Shown here in pieces: positions 16,959 through 26,156 of a stretch of 29,837 bases of DNA. Source of the DNA: Ramicandelaber brevisporus (taxonomy: Eukaryota; Kickxellomycota; Ramicandelaberales; Ramicandelaberaceae); assembly GCA_025201865.1 (NCBI GenBank), contig MU602916.1, forward strand, positions 2,080 through 31,916. The letters are read 5' to 3'. The translations under genes were made by a program, and so were the position numbers. Position 1 is the stretch's first letter. Each line of letters begins with the position of its first letter. The notes below the pieces were generated by a model. That model searched no databases. It was not told the origin of the DNA and worked only from the letters and a program-made list of their open reading frames with translations.

Positions 16959-18299
16959 ATGTTCGTCTCCTTTCGATCTGTTTACAGTCGTCTCTGTACT
17001 CTGCTAATTGGCATTGTTCTTAGTACCAGTATGTTCGTCTCCGCGCAGACTGTGTCGCTTGGCACTACAGTTTTGTACACGAACGACTACCCACTGTTGG
17101 CGCAAGTGAGTGGTGATTTCGCTCAAACTGATGGGAATCTTGGGTTTGCAGTAAGCAATCACTGCACTGGAGTTATCATCGACGATAAGTATGTTCTGAC
17201 AACAGGCGAATGCTATCCCGAGAAAGGTAGTAACGAGCCAGGAAAACATTCTACAAATAGTGTGAGAGTTATTGTGGATATTGGAACTAGCAAGGATGAT
17301 AAGCAAGAGGTAAAATACACATCGACTGCAAATAGAACTCTTACTAGTGGTGTGACAGACTCTCAAGGTGCTTTCACCAAAGGATCACTGATCATTATGA
17401 CTCTAAATCAGACCATCTCTTCGCCAGTTGTTACGACTCCGCTCAAAACACTCAAGTTTGCAGACATCGACACTATCAAGGATAACCAAGTACTATCCCG
17501 AGTAATACGAACGGATTATGATTCAGATTTTCGATTCAACGTCAGCAATGCAATTGTAGTGCCAGACCAAGAATGTATGAACCTGTTGAAGGAGAAATCA
17601 ATTCCTGGAGCATCAGCACGCAAAGAAGGAGCCTACATGTGTACCAAATCCGAGCTAGTTGGTCCGTGTGATAATAGTACAACTAAGTTTACAATGCTCA
17701 CTCAGCCACTTGATGGTAACAATAGTGCAGATTCAAAGTCGAAGACTTACACCATTGCTGGCATTGGATTTGGTGGAGTTTGTGATGGTCAATATGACTA
17801 CAATTTGTGGATTCAGCCAATGAAGTTTGTCGACTCAATTGCAAGCTACACCAATGTCGATAAAACCATTTATATGCCAGAGTCGATGATCAAAAGCACT
17901 GGACTGTCCACTGGTGCTATTGTTGGCATTGCTGTTGGCGGCGCTGCGGTTCTCGTGCTGCTGGTGGTTGCTGCAGTTTACATCCGACGATATCGCCGCG
18001 AGAACCACAAACTGGCAGTTGACCAAGCAGCTGCAATCAAGGACCTTGGCGAGCAGCTGGCTCGAGTTGAGCAGCCAACTACGACATCTGGCTATGACTA
18101 TTATGACACATACGACGCTCCAGTTTACTATGTTCCAATAACTTCGGCGACAGGTGAAGTGATAGCATATCAAACATACACTGGCGAAAATGCACAAGCT
18201 GTCACCATCGATGATGACAGTGATTTGATATTTAAACCAGCCATTAATCCCAATCCAGTACCTGTTCCTTCACCCAGTACCACTGCATTGCGCTTTTAG
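16959..18299 (+). CDS. Type I membrane protein with a catalytically dead trypsin-like ectodomain
   Basis: The protein has 446 residues and begins with an ATG and a signal peptide (about 1-29, ending MFVSAQ). The ectodomain looks like a chymotrypsin-fold protease. NHCTGVIIDDKYVLTTGECY matches the block around the catalytic His, with C69 and C85 at the conserved disulfide spacing, but the Ala-His-Cys motif reads Gly-Glu-Cys (E84), so the His is missing. The usual Gly-Asp-Ser-Gly-Gly motif is not found; GPCDNSTTK is at the corresponding place, followed by a recognisable end (AGIGFGGVC..LWIQPMKFVDSI). A membrane segment spans about 317-339 (GAIVGIAVGGAAVLVLLVV) and is followed by RRYRR. The cytoplasmic tail of about 105 residues is Tyr-rich (GYDYYDTYDAPVYYVP). 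It could be a surface binding or sensing protein. The partner is unknown. Confidence 0.72.
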   Translation: MFVSFRSVYSRLCTLLIGIVLSTSMFVSAQTVSLGTTVLYTNDYPLLAQVSGDFAQTDGNLGFAVSNHCTGVIIDDKYVLTTGECYPEKGSNEPGKHSTNSVRVIVDIGTSKDDKQEVKYTSTANRTLTSGVTDSQGAFTKGSLIIMTLNQTISSPVVTTPLKTLKFADIDTIKDNQVLSRVIRTDYDSDFRFNVSNAIVVPDQECMNLLKEKSIPGASARKEGAYMCTKSELVGPCDNSTTKFTMLTQPLDGNNSADSKSKTYTIAGIGFGGVCDGQYDYNLWIQPMKFVDSIASYTNVDKTIYMPESMIKSTGLSTGAIVGIAVGGAAVLVLLVVAAVYIRRYRRENHKLAVDQAAAIKDLGEQLARVEQPTTTSGYDYYDTYDAPVYYVPITSATGEVIAYQTYTGENAQAVTIDDDSDLIFKPAINPNPVPVPSPSTTALRF

Positions 18300-18339
18300 T
18301 TTATACTTTGTTTGTCATTCTTCATTTTTTACTTAATAT

Positions 18340-18928
18340 GAGCAAATCCGCCTGGATCCGGAGAAAATAAGTAAAGTGAGTAAAATACAAATCAGAAGTC
18401 GAATCTTGTTTTGGTGACGCCACATGTCTCACTTTCTGTGGTTGTTGTCGCCGAACACTTGGCTGCACATTCAGCCTTCCTTTTCTCGCTCTGCGCTCCC
18501 ATTCTCAGTTTCTCACATTTTCTTCTTTTCTTCAACCTTTGTCCAAATCTTTGACTCGCTTCACTTCATTGCTGCTCCTGCTGTCAAGTGGTTTCCCTTC
18601 GGCGTCTCCTACCATTCGGTCGGTCCGTTGGTTCCGCTGGTTCGTATTTGTGTGCTCTTGGCCGTTTTTGAGACGGTTACCCAAGGTGTCAGCCTTGTGC
18701 TGCCCTTTGCATTGGCTCCTTTAACCCCATCGGTCGGCCGGCTCTCTTCACCGAGTGCTCTTGCGCTGCCTCTTGACCGATTCAATTCGGCCGTGGTGGT
18801 GTGGGCCTTAATTGGTGGCCGCTGCATGGCGTCCGGTGCGCCCTTTATGTGGGTGAACATTTACAAGCCCTAAGCTCGTAAAAACAAATTTTCTAGTCAA
18901 ATTTGCCTGGAAACAGGCGGATTTGCAT
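18340..18928. mobile_element. Small non-autonomous element related to the 3-kb transposon
   Basis: The 589-bp element begins GAGCAAATCCGCCTGGATCC and ends CAGGCGGATTTGCAT, giving a 13-bp perfect inverted repeat (GCAAATCCGCCTG). Its left end matches the right TIR of the transposon at 18 of 20 positions, including the G-R-G start. It is flanked by AATAT on both sides (18335-18339 and 18929-18933). This is one base longer than the 4 bp seen for the large element, so the exact right end could be off by one. It contains no transposase motif. A plus-strand frame of 149 codons inside (18424-18873) resembles nothing I know. Confidence 0.65.
18899..18926. repeat. Subterminal palindrome at the right end of the small element
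   Basis: AAATTTGCCTG, a short spacer and CAGGCGGATTTG form an imperfect hairpin directly inside the right end, so the TIR core is present twice in opposite orientation here. Confidence 0.6.
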
Positions 18929-18933
18929 AATAT

Positions 18934-20068
18934 ACCACCCATCCCTTGAATGAATGGCAAATACACGTGGTTTTACAGTGGTTTATCTTGGCTCCGAGAG
19001 CTCGGACATATTTGCTTGTATCCCTCTCAGCCCAGCTGAGGATTGGAAGTTCCCCACATGATCTGGGCAACCTTGTGTGGTCTGGGCAACGGTGACATGC
19101 TGTCAACCAAGAAAAAGAGAAAAAGAAAAGAAAAGAAAAAACATTTCACATCGGCCAAACTCTCTCACGGCTTTTCTCTTCTTTTTTCTTTCTTATCCCT
19201 TTCAGTCTCCTTGCTTTTGCTTTTGTTTTTACTGTTGTCCTTGTCCTTGTTCTCACAGCAAGTCTTCCCGAAGTCATTCCCATCTCGCGCCTCTCCCTCT
19301 CTCTCTCTCTCTCCAGCCATCTTTGACACAGCCAGACAAACAGCACTTGGCACGAAATAAGGGTCTTCCATCCACTCTTCTGTGTGTGTGTGTGTTCTCT
19401 TTTCTTTTCTTCTTCCTCTTCTTTTCTTCGTTTGCCTCTTTTGACGAACGATATACCAAACATCGCTGAAAATTGCGCGCACTTGCCTGATTTGTTGCCT
19501 GCTAGCTTGCAACACCAAACAACAACAAAAATAACTCCGCTTCGATCCAATTGCAGCTGGTGGTGTACTTTTGAAGGCTTTTTGTGAGTGCAACGACTAC
19601 GACAGCAGCTTCTGGTTCCTGAAGCACCAACTTCGAGGCATCTCATTAGTTCTCTCTCTCTCTCTCACTTTCTCTCTCTCTCGTATCAAAGCTGTGTAAC
19701 TCGATCACTAGCAAACATCGTCACCAACTCCAACTTCAGCAGCTTCAGCAGCTTCAACAGCAGCAACAGCTTCAGCAGCACTAACCAGCTTGTACACATC
19801 ACCAGCCAGCAGCAACAGCAACAGCGGTAACAACATAAAAAAGCATTCTATCAGCAGCTTCTTTGCACACACACACACACATACTCTCTCTCATTCCAGC
19901 TTCCTTGATTCCAACTCTACTTCGACAGCAAAGCACAGTACAGCAAAGCACAGTACAGCACAGTAGTTCCTTACACTTCCCCCTTCACTCTTTTCTCTTG
20001 ACTCAAACACGCAAACACACACTCTCAACTCTCTCAACTCTTCCACGCTGATTTTGAAGAAGGCGGAC
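18934..20068 (+). promoter_or_regulatory. BEM1 upstream region and probable long leader, microsatellite-rich
   Basis: No gene is supportable. The stretch carries an A/G run at 19109-19141, a TC run at 19295-19313, TG repeats at 19381-19394, further TC runs at 19651-19683, CAG-type trinucleotides at 19735-19828, CA repeats at 19866-19881 and a CAAAGCACAGTA repeat at 19929-19965. Frames on either strand only translate these simple repeats. The 1.1-kb length suggests extensive regulation or a long 5' UTR. Confidence 0.45.
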
Positions 20069-21994
20069 ATGCGGTTCAGCGCAACACGTAAGGGCAGCAC
20101 TGCCAATATCACTCCAGTTTCTTCTTCTATTACTGCTTCTGGCGCTGCTGGTGCCGCCGTCAACGTAGTTCCGATGGCACCACCTCGCAACCAAGAATCA
20201 ATCCAGCCGCCTCGCAAAGTCATTCGCGCTCTGTATGATTACAATGCTGAGGGTGCTGACGAGCTCTCATTCCGAGCTGGCGATTTCTTCCATGTTGTTG
20301 GTGATGAGGACGATGAGTACTGGTATGAAGCCTACAATCCACTAACGAAACAACGGGGATTGGTGCCAGTTGCATTCTTCCAGTCGATTGAACGTAGAGC
20401 ACCCTCTACTCTACAGCCAGTGTCATCAGGTGCGCAGGGAATAAATGGTGGCAGTGGAGGCAGCCCAGTTCAAGTGCCAGCCAAGGCAGTGGCGTCGAGC
20501 AGTTCATTGTCTGGGCCATCTGGGTACAGTCCAAACATGGGTGCATTGCCACCGAGTGCCCAGCAACAGCAACAGCACCACGCGCAGATTCCACAGCCAA
20601 GTTCAGGATATGTTGGACAATCGCCAGCAGTCCGATCAATGTCAAGTACATCGCACATGTACTCTCCAATCTCCTCAACCTCAAACATTAATGCAGCTGG
20701 TGCACCCAGCGCCGCCGCATCTCAGCGTACAATCAACTCTACTGGTGGAGGTGGAGGTAGTTATGATCCGCGACGCTCGTCACGAACATTTACATCCGCA
20801 GTGTCTGCTAGTGGCGGACCGGGTGGGGCAAAACCGCATGAAAATGTATATGGAATTGTGCTATTTGATTTTACAGCGGAGCGTCCTGATGAACTATCAG
20901 CCAAATCAGGAGAGCCAATAATCATCATTGCCCAATCGGATCATGAATGGTATGTGGCCAAACCAATTGGAAGATTAGGTGGGCCAGGATTGATTCCCAT
21001 AGCGTATGTGGAAGTGCGTGATGTTCAAACGGGACAGGCAGTAGATGATTTGGGAGAAATGTTGCGTAGAAATAATATCAAATTAATGGGTGTGGAAGAA
21101 TGGAGAATGCATACATTGAGTCAACTTAAGCAGAATGAGCAGCCAGCCGCAAGCAGCGGTGCTAACATTTTACATTCGACAGATGTGAGTGCGGCGGGAG
21201 TGAGTAACTTTATTAGTCGAGATGGCGTTTATTTCTTCAAGGTTGAAATATCACTGATTGATGGCCGCCATCGAGTACTGTACAGACAATATGAAGATTT
21301 CTATGACTTCCAAATTGCACTATTAAATCAGTTTCCACGGGAATCGGGCAGAACAGGAGAGCGTCGCACTCTTCCGTTCATGCCTGGCCCAGCTGCCTTT
21401 GTCAATGAAATGGTTACAATGCAGCGCAAGTTGGATTTGGACAAATATATCCAAGACATGTTCCGTCAGCCAAACTACATTGTGGACGCTGAGCCTTTCC
21501 AGTCTTTCCTAAGTATTCGCGGAGACGATACGGAGACTATGGGCATCCCTACCGATGATTTCAGCAACAGCAACAGCAACAGCAACAACAATAACAATGC
21601 ATCTGCACAATACTCGAGTGCACTACCAGCTTCATCTCAACAACAGTCACAGCGTACGCCTTCAGGTCAGCTCAGCCAAATACCACCGCATCAAACACCG
21701 TCAGCCTCTACATCTCAATCACGAATCACATCCCAGCAGCAGTCTCAGCAACAAACTGTGATCAAGGCTAAGATTATGTTCCAAGATGATATTTTGGCGA
21801 TGAAATTGCCAGTTAATTTGACATATGGAATGCTATGTGAAAAGATTGGTCAGCGTCTTGGATTGAATCAGATTGCATCAATTTCATATCGCGATTCATC
21901 TGGCAATTTTGTACATTTGGGCGATGATGTTGATCTGGAAAGAGCACTAGATTCAGATCCATTTAGAATTATGTTGTCAGTAATGCCAATGTAA
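20069..21994 (+). CDS. BEM1: Bem1-like polarity scaffold (SH3-SH3-PX-PB1)
   Basis: The protein has 641 residues from the ATG at 20069 (MRFSATRKGS). The first SH3 domain is at about 50-110 (IRALYDYNAEGADELSFRAG, with YWYEA and GLVPVAF). The second is at about 258-318 (GIVLFDFTAERPDELSAKSG, with EWYVAK and GLIPIAYV). A PX domain spans about 385-480 (FFKVEISL, RQYEDFYDFQIALL, then LPFMPGP). A PB1 domain closes the protein at about 564-641 (IKAKIMFQDDILAMKL, then GDDVDLERAL, the acidic OPCA-like motif). Ser/Gln/Asn-rich linkers separate the domains. Known role in yeast: it holds Cdc24 (through PB1), Cdc42 and PAK kinase together at sites of polarised growth, with PX binding phosphoinositides. Domain order and size match fungal Bem1/Scd2. 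Confidence 0.93.
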   Translation: MRFSATRKGSTANITPVSSSITASGAAGAAVNVVPMAPPRNQESIQPPRKVIRALYDYNAEGADELSFRAGDFFHVVGDEDDEYWYEAYNPLTKQRGLVPVAFFQSIERRAPSTLQPVSSGAQGINGGSGGSPVQVPAKAVASSSSLSGPSGYSPNMGALPPSAQQQQQHHAQIPQPSSGYVGQSPAVRSMSSTSHMYSPISSTSNINAAGAPSAAASQRTINSTGGGGGSYDPRRSSRTFTSAVSASGGPGGAKPHENVYGIVLFDFTAERPDELSAKSGEPIIIIAQSDHEWYVAKPIGRLGGPGLIPIAYVEVRDVQTGQAVDDLGEMLRRNNIKLMGVEEWRMHTLSQLKQNEQPAASSGANILHSTDVSAAGVSNFISRDGVYFFKVEISLIDGRHRVLYRQYEDFYDFQIALLNQFPRESGRTGERRTLPFMPGPAAFVNEMVTMQRKLDLDKYIQDMFRQPNYIVDAEPFQSFLSIRGDDTETMGIPTDDFSNSNSNSNNNNNASAQYSSALPASSQQQSQRTPSGQLSQIPPHQTPSASTSQSRITSQQQSQQQTVIKAKIMFQDDILAMKLPVNLTYGMLCEKIGQRLGLNQIASISYRDSSGNFVHLGDDVDLERALDSDPFRIMLSVMPM

Positions 21995-22371
21995 CAACGG
22001 CACTCTCTAACTTATACATTCACCCGCTCACTCGTCCACTCGTCCATTCACTCACTTACTCATTCACTTACTCACTCGCTAGCTAAGTGACTAGCCAAGT
22101 GACTAGCTATCTAATTGGCTAACTCATACTCATACCAACGTAACTCGGTTAACACAACATACCAATGCATCTTTTTAATTTTTTTTAGTTTGAGTTTTTA
22201 TTCCATTTACTTTATTTACTCCTTCACTGCATTTCCTTTTTACTTTACTCTTTTTTCTTTCTGATTGATACTCTCTCCTCATCCACTATTATTAAGATCG
22301 GCTATGCCTTTGTTTGAAGCCAAAGCCTTTTAGTTAAACTTAAACAACATTAAAGTTAAGAAAAATCCAAA
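21995..22371. other. Intergenic region between BEM1 and the convergent unknown gene
   Basis: The plus strand carries an imperfect CACT/CATT tetranucleotide array at 22021-22078, followed by near-repeats of AAGTGACTAGC at 22084-22108. The remainder is A/T-rich 3' flank with no canonical AATAAA close to the BEM1 stop. No gene is visible. Confidence 0.5.
22021..22108. repeat. CACT/CATT array and CTAGC near-repeats
   Basis: Tandem four-base units with point variants (TCAC, TCGTCC, TTAC) are followed by two copies of AAGTGACTAGC separated by a few bases. They lie in the BEM1 3' flank. Confidence 0.65.
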
Positions 22372-23154
22372 TTAAGGTGCAATCCACTTGGTCAAGTTAG
22401 TCAGGTGATTCTTTGCTGCATCAGATTTACCCTGTGCTATGGCAATCCTTGCGCTTCTTAATACCAATCGCTGTCCAATCTCTCTCAATTCCCTTTGGAT
22501 GACTGCAGCAGGTGATGAGTTATCCTCAGTCTCTTTAATGTCTTGACCATCATTCTCGTTCTCACTTGTATTCTTTTGCTGCTTTCGTCTCCTTCTTCGG
22601 ACTCCAAAGCACACTGAGCTCAAAGTGTCTATTATCCTTTTAAGTGCAACCTCGGCTGTTTGGTACTCTAATTGAGCTTCTAAACATGTCGTATGAACAT
22701 CATAAGCCGCCGCAAACACTGCTGTCAGCTGTAACTGATACAACTGCTGGTCTGCAAGTGTCACCACAGATGGTGATGATGATGAGGAGGATGAAGAGGA
22801 TGATGATGCTCGCAGAGGCCGGTTTGAATCGAGAATCCCACAAATACCAGCCATGTACTGTGTAAATTGGTTCATGGCTGCTGCTGGTACATTCCGCGCT
22901 GTGCCAATAAGCTCATCTATCAACACCTGTTGCTGCTCTTCGGAAGCTGCCATTGTTCCGCGTTCATGGTTGCTGCCTGTTGCCTGGACAACGAGCCGTT
23001 GAAGAGCGGGTGTCTGGATCAAGAGCCCACATGCACCTCCCCGCAGCAAGAGAAGTCGCGACATGGCCGTGGTTGGCAACAGAGCACTAAGAGCGGAATC
23101 ATACGAGCACAGTGTCCACCAGCTATGAGATTCGACAGCCCCAAGTTTGTCCAT
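22372..23154 (-). CDS. Unknown helical protein, possibly mitochondrial
   Basis: The frame has 260 codons from an ATG at 23154 (MDKLGAVESHSWWT). A later Met begins MSRLLLLRGGACGLLIQTPA, which is Arg-containing, hydrophobic and free of acidic residues and so looks like a mitochondrial presequence. A third Met (MAASEEQQQVL) is also possible. The body is mainly helical: IDELIGTARNVPAAAMNQFT, a run of 11 serines, and a long helix (LQLTAVFAAAYDVHTTCLEA, then AEVALKRIIDTLSS). A basic cluster, RRRRRKQQK, precedes an acidic linker and a last helix (ELREIGQRLVLRSARIAIAQ). I recognise no family. The gene is divergent from GNL1, and its uninterrupted frame with charged helices argues that it is real. The start is uncertain. 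Confidence 0.5.
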   Translation of the reverse strand: MDKLGAVESHSWWTLCSYDSALSALLPTTAMSRLLLLRGGACGLLIQTPALQRLVVQATGSNHERGTMAASEEQQQVLIDELIGTARNVPAAAMNQFTQYMAGICGILDSNRPLRASSSSSSSSSSSPSVVTLADQQLYQLQLTAVFAAAYDVHTTCLEAQLEYQTAEVALKRIIDTLSSVCFGVRRRRRKQQKNTSENENDGQDIKETEDNSSPAAVIQRELREIGQRLVLRSARIAIAQGKSDAAKNHLTNLTKWIAP

Positions 23155-23584
23155 CACTCAGTGCTGCTTTTTCTTGTTATTGTTGTTGCTGTTGCTGTTG
23201 CTGTTACTGTTACTGTTGTTGGTTGTTTGATTTTCTTGAAGAAGGTTGATCTGCATGATGAGCGAGAGGAACAGAAGCGAGATGTGTTCATAAGACTCCA
23301 TCGTTGAACGCGTCAAAGAGCCAGCATTATAATGATTATTGTAGTAGTAGTAGTGATTGTCGTGACGGTGGTGATATGCGATCGTCAGTACCATCATTAA
23401 CACGAGTGTGTCTACCGAATGGCATACAATCAATGCTAACGCGAAAGACACAGTTGCTTAGGTGGATGTGCTCATCTACTCCCGAAAGAAAGAAAGTCCT
23501 CCGCGTTTCCAGCCTCTTTCTTTTGCTTCTCGACATCAACACTTTGTTTCAAACTCTTTTTCCCCCACGCATCAGTTGCCAGAA
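23155..23584. promoter_or_regulatory. Divergent promoter between the unknown gene and GNL1
   Basis: The region contains a TTGCTG/TTACTG hexanucleotide-type array at about 23178-23222 and a TAG trinucleotide run at about 23341-23352. The GNL1 frame is open upstream to 23462 but has no ATG there. Confidence 0.4.
23178..23222. repeat. TTGTTGCTG/TTACTG array
   Basis: Imperfect tandem six-base units occur directly upstream of the unknown minus-strand gene. Confidence 0.75.
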
Positions 23585-26155
23585 ATGTACGGAGCACGCA
23601 AGAAGCCGTTCAGCGGTAAGCAAAAGAAAGAGCAGCTTAAACAAAAGAAGGCGCTCAAACGTGGCGACAGTCCAGGCACTGGCTCTCGAAGCGGTGGTGG
23701 ACGAGGACGGCTCGACAGTGATGACGAAGGTGGTGGTGGTGGTTCAGCCAGCGATAGTGACGCTGATACCCAGCAGATTCACTCAGCTGTTTTCAAGCCA
23801 AGCAGTGGTGGTGGTGGTAGTGGCCGTGGAGGTGGAGGCAATCCAGCCACAAATCCACGAAGCCAAGCACAGCGACTGACCAAGCATGACATGTTTCAGC
23901 TGAAGAAGAAGGGTGTCAACACTGGTGGACACCAGTATCAGCAGCAACAACATGGTCGTCAGCAGAATTCTGCAGCAGTAGGAGGAGCGGCTCAGAGACC
24001 CGTTCGTGAAGGGCCGTCAAAGCTTGTGTCGCAGTTCGATAGATTGAATCCGCAGCAAATTGCCGAAAATAAAAGCCGCAGCATGGAACGGTTCATTCGA
24101 CTATCTCCCTCTGTTGGTCTCGAAATGGTTCAACCAGCTGCTTCTTCAGCTGCTACACTAGGATCATCAATAAGTGAAGAGTTTGCAGCGTTAAACTTCC
24201 CAGTTAGACCACAGTGGGATCATTCAATGTCAAAAGAGCAGCTGGAGGCTCAAGAACATGCCTATTTTGCAGAATGGCTGAGCAATATCGAATCCCTCCG
24301 CAGTAAACTGAATCCTGACCAACAAGAACAGCAAGAACAGCAAGAACAGCAAGAACAGCAAAAACAACAACAGCAACAGAAGAAGAGACTGCTACCATCG
24401 GTTGTTCATACACCAAATATCGGATTTGCACCCGAGTTGAGTTTATTTGAGCGCAATTTGGAGGTGTGGCGCCAATTATGGAGAGTGCTGGAAGTTAGTG
24501 ACATGCTCCTTGTGCTGGCTGACGTCCGCCATCCTCTCTTGCATTTGCCTCCATCGCTGCTGAACCATGTTCTTACCGTGCTCGGCAAACCAGTTGTGAT
24601 TGTATTGAGTAAGACTGATTTAGTTGCGGCTGAAACTGTGGATGCTTGGATGCAATATTTGCAATCAGAGTACAAAGGAGTTGTTGTTGTGCCGTTTGGC
24701 AGTTTTGTGAATGCAGCCGAGGATGAATTAGTGACAGATGTCAATGTAGGTGATTTGAGGAAAAGAGTTGGGAGACCAAAGAGAAGAAGAATTAACCAGT
24801 CTGGCCAGTCTGTCGTCAGATTGATGGCTGCCTGTAAAGCTGCAGCGGAGAATGCAGGTATTGCGACAGCTAGTAAAGTAGATTGGAAAGCGATATTTGA
24901 AAGATATGATGGTACAGCTGTAGCTGTTCAATTGGACCAGACAGATGAAGCTGAAGATGACGATGGCAACAGTGACACTGATGATGATGAGACTGATGAC
25001 GAAGAGTGTGGCGATGGAAAGAATGTGTCAAGTGATTTGGATGACCAACAACAGCAACAGCAGCAACAGCAGCAGGAACAGCAACAATGTCACAGGAATG
25101 AGCAGCTACTCACTATTGGTTTGATCGGACATCCAAATGTGGGCAAATCAACACTCATCAACTCTCTTGCTCAAAAGCACGTTGTTAGCACCAGCCGCAC
25201 TCCAGGACACACCAAGCACTTCCAAACCATTCATCTCTCGCCAATACTGCGCCTCTGCGACTGTCCTGGCTTGGTATTCCCATCATTTGCTCCTCGCGCG
25301 CTTCAGATTCTCGCTGGACTGTACAACATTGCTCAGGTGCAAGAGCCATACTCTGTAATCCAGTTCCTGTCCGAGCGTGTGCCCATCGAGCGAGTTCTGC
25401 AGCTAGACCCACCTGAGATCGACAGTGCTGGCAACTACACGTCTACTGATGCTGGTAAATCACTGGGTGATGAGGCTACAGACGACGCATTCTTTGGTCG
25501 GAATCCATCCCACACCAAAGGTCCATCTCGCCTCAAGCAAAAGCAGTTACGTGAAGAGGCCCTGGCTGCTGCTGAGCGTTCCCGCAAGGCTCGTTTAGAA
25601 TCCTCCAAATCCTACCAATGGTCAGCTTGGGACATTTGCACTTCCTATGCGGTTCAACGCGGTTTCATCACCCCACGCGCCGCCCGTCCAGATGTGTATC
25701 GCGCTGCCAATCATCTGCTGAGACAAGTATGTGATGGCCGGATATTGCTGTCGTTTAAACCACCTGGGTTCTTTGCGGAACATCATCCAAGTATGGTGCA
25801 TGGCGAGATGAAAATGGCATTTGAGCTGACTGCAAACAGCGATGGGAAAATGGCAACATTGACTCGGGAAAGAAGCAGTGGAGTGTCATCGGTGGCATCG
25901 TCGTCAGCATCAAGGACGTCGACACTTATCTCACCATCACCACAGACGGATTTGGAGCAGTTTGGTAGCCCGGATGTGCCATTGAGTAGAGCATTGCGAG
26001 AGGCGCTTCCCGACAGCGAAGATACCGAGCATGACAATGATTATGATGAAGATAATGAGGATGAAAATGACGATGATGATAGCGGCGATGATGATAGCGG
26101 CGATGATGATGACCAAGTGGCAGTTGCTACAAACATGTTTTCAATGCTGGGTTAA
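23585..26155 (+). CDS. GNL1: GNL1/HSR1-like circularly permuted GTPase
   Basis: The protein has 856 residues from the ATG at 23585 (MYGARKKPFSGKQKKEQLKQ), the basic start typical of GNL1, which favours this Met over the ATG-less frame upstream. FPVRPQWDHSMSKEQLEAQE and NLEVWRQLWRVLEVSDMLL match the GNL1 N-terminal block. The GTPase motifs are in permuted order: G4 SKTD at 342-345, then G1 GHPNVGKS at 515-522, then G2 in SRTPGHTKHFQT and G3 DCPG at 559-562. The C-terminal block (WSAWDICTSYAVQRGFITPR, DVYRAANHLLRQ) is also GNL1-like. LSG1 and Nog-type GTPases are the alternatives, but the N-terminus and this block fit GNL1 best. Family knowledge points to a nucleolar or ribosome-linked role. 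Inserts include a QEQ repeat at about 247-262, a Gln run before G1 and an Asp/Glu-rich tail. Confidence 0.9.
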   Translation: MYGARKKPFSGKQKKEQLKQKKALKRGDSPGTGSRSGGGRGRLDSDDEGGGGGSASDSDADTQQIHSAVFKPSSGGGGSGRGGGGNPATNPRSQAQRLTKHDMFQLKKKGVNTGGHQYQQQQHGRQQNSAAVGGAAQRPVREGPSKLVSQFDRLNPQQIAENKSRSMERFIRLSPSVGLEMVQPAASSAATLGSSISEEFAALNFPVRPQWDHSMSKEQLEAQEHAYFAEWLSNIESLRSKLNPDQQEQQEQQEQQEQQKQQQQQKKRLLPSVVHTPNIGFAPELSLFERNLEVWRQLWRVLEVSDMLLVLADVRHPLLHLPPSLLNHVLTVLGKPVVIVLSKTDLVAAETVDAWMQYLQSEYKGVVVVPFGSFVNAAEDELVTDVNVGDLRKRVGRPKRRRINQSGQSVVRLMAACKAAAENAGIATASKVDWKAIFERYDGTAVAVQLDQTDEAEDDDGNSDTDDDETDDEECGDGKNVSSDLDDQQQQQQQQQQEQQQCHRNEQLLTIGLIGHPNVGKSTLINSLAQKHVVSTSRTPGHTKHFQTIHLSPILRLCDCPGLVFPSFAPRALQILAGLYNIAQVQEPYSVIQFLSERVPIERVLQLDPPEIDSAGNYTSTDAGKSLGDEATDDAFFGRNPSHTKGPSRLKQKQLREEALAAAERSRKARLESSKSYQWSAWDICTSYAVQRGFITPRAARPDVYRAANHLLRQVCDGRILLSFKPPGFFAEHHPSMVHGEMKMAFELTANSDGKMATLTRERSSGVSSVASSSASRTSTLISPSPQTDLEQFGSPDVPLSRALREALPDSEDTEHDNDYDEDNEDENDDDDSGDDDSGDDDDQVAVATNMFSMLG
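24320..24361 (+). repeat. CAAGAACAG tandem repeat in GNL1
   Basis: About four nine-base units encode QEQ repeats. The unit is a multiple of three and frame-neutral. Confidence 0.8.
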
Positions 26156-26156
26156 G

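Noticed and set aside
16510-17007. 165-codon plus frame upstream of the membrane protein
   Set aside because: It overlaps the start of the better-supported signal-peptide gene in another frame and has no recognisable features.
18424-18873. 149-codon plus frame inside the small mobile element
   Set aside because: No similarity to the transposase or any known fold is visible. It was not called, although a search of other copies could show whether it is conserved.
19146-19646. Lys/Arg/Glu-rich minus frames over the BEM1 leader
   Set aside because: These are translations of TC and TTC microsatellites.
23585-26155. LSG1 or Nog-family assignment for the permuted GTPase
   Set aside because: The order of GTPase motifs is shared, but the basic KKPFSGKQKKEQ start and the DVYRAANHLLR block are those of GNL1.
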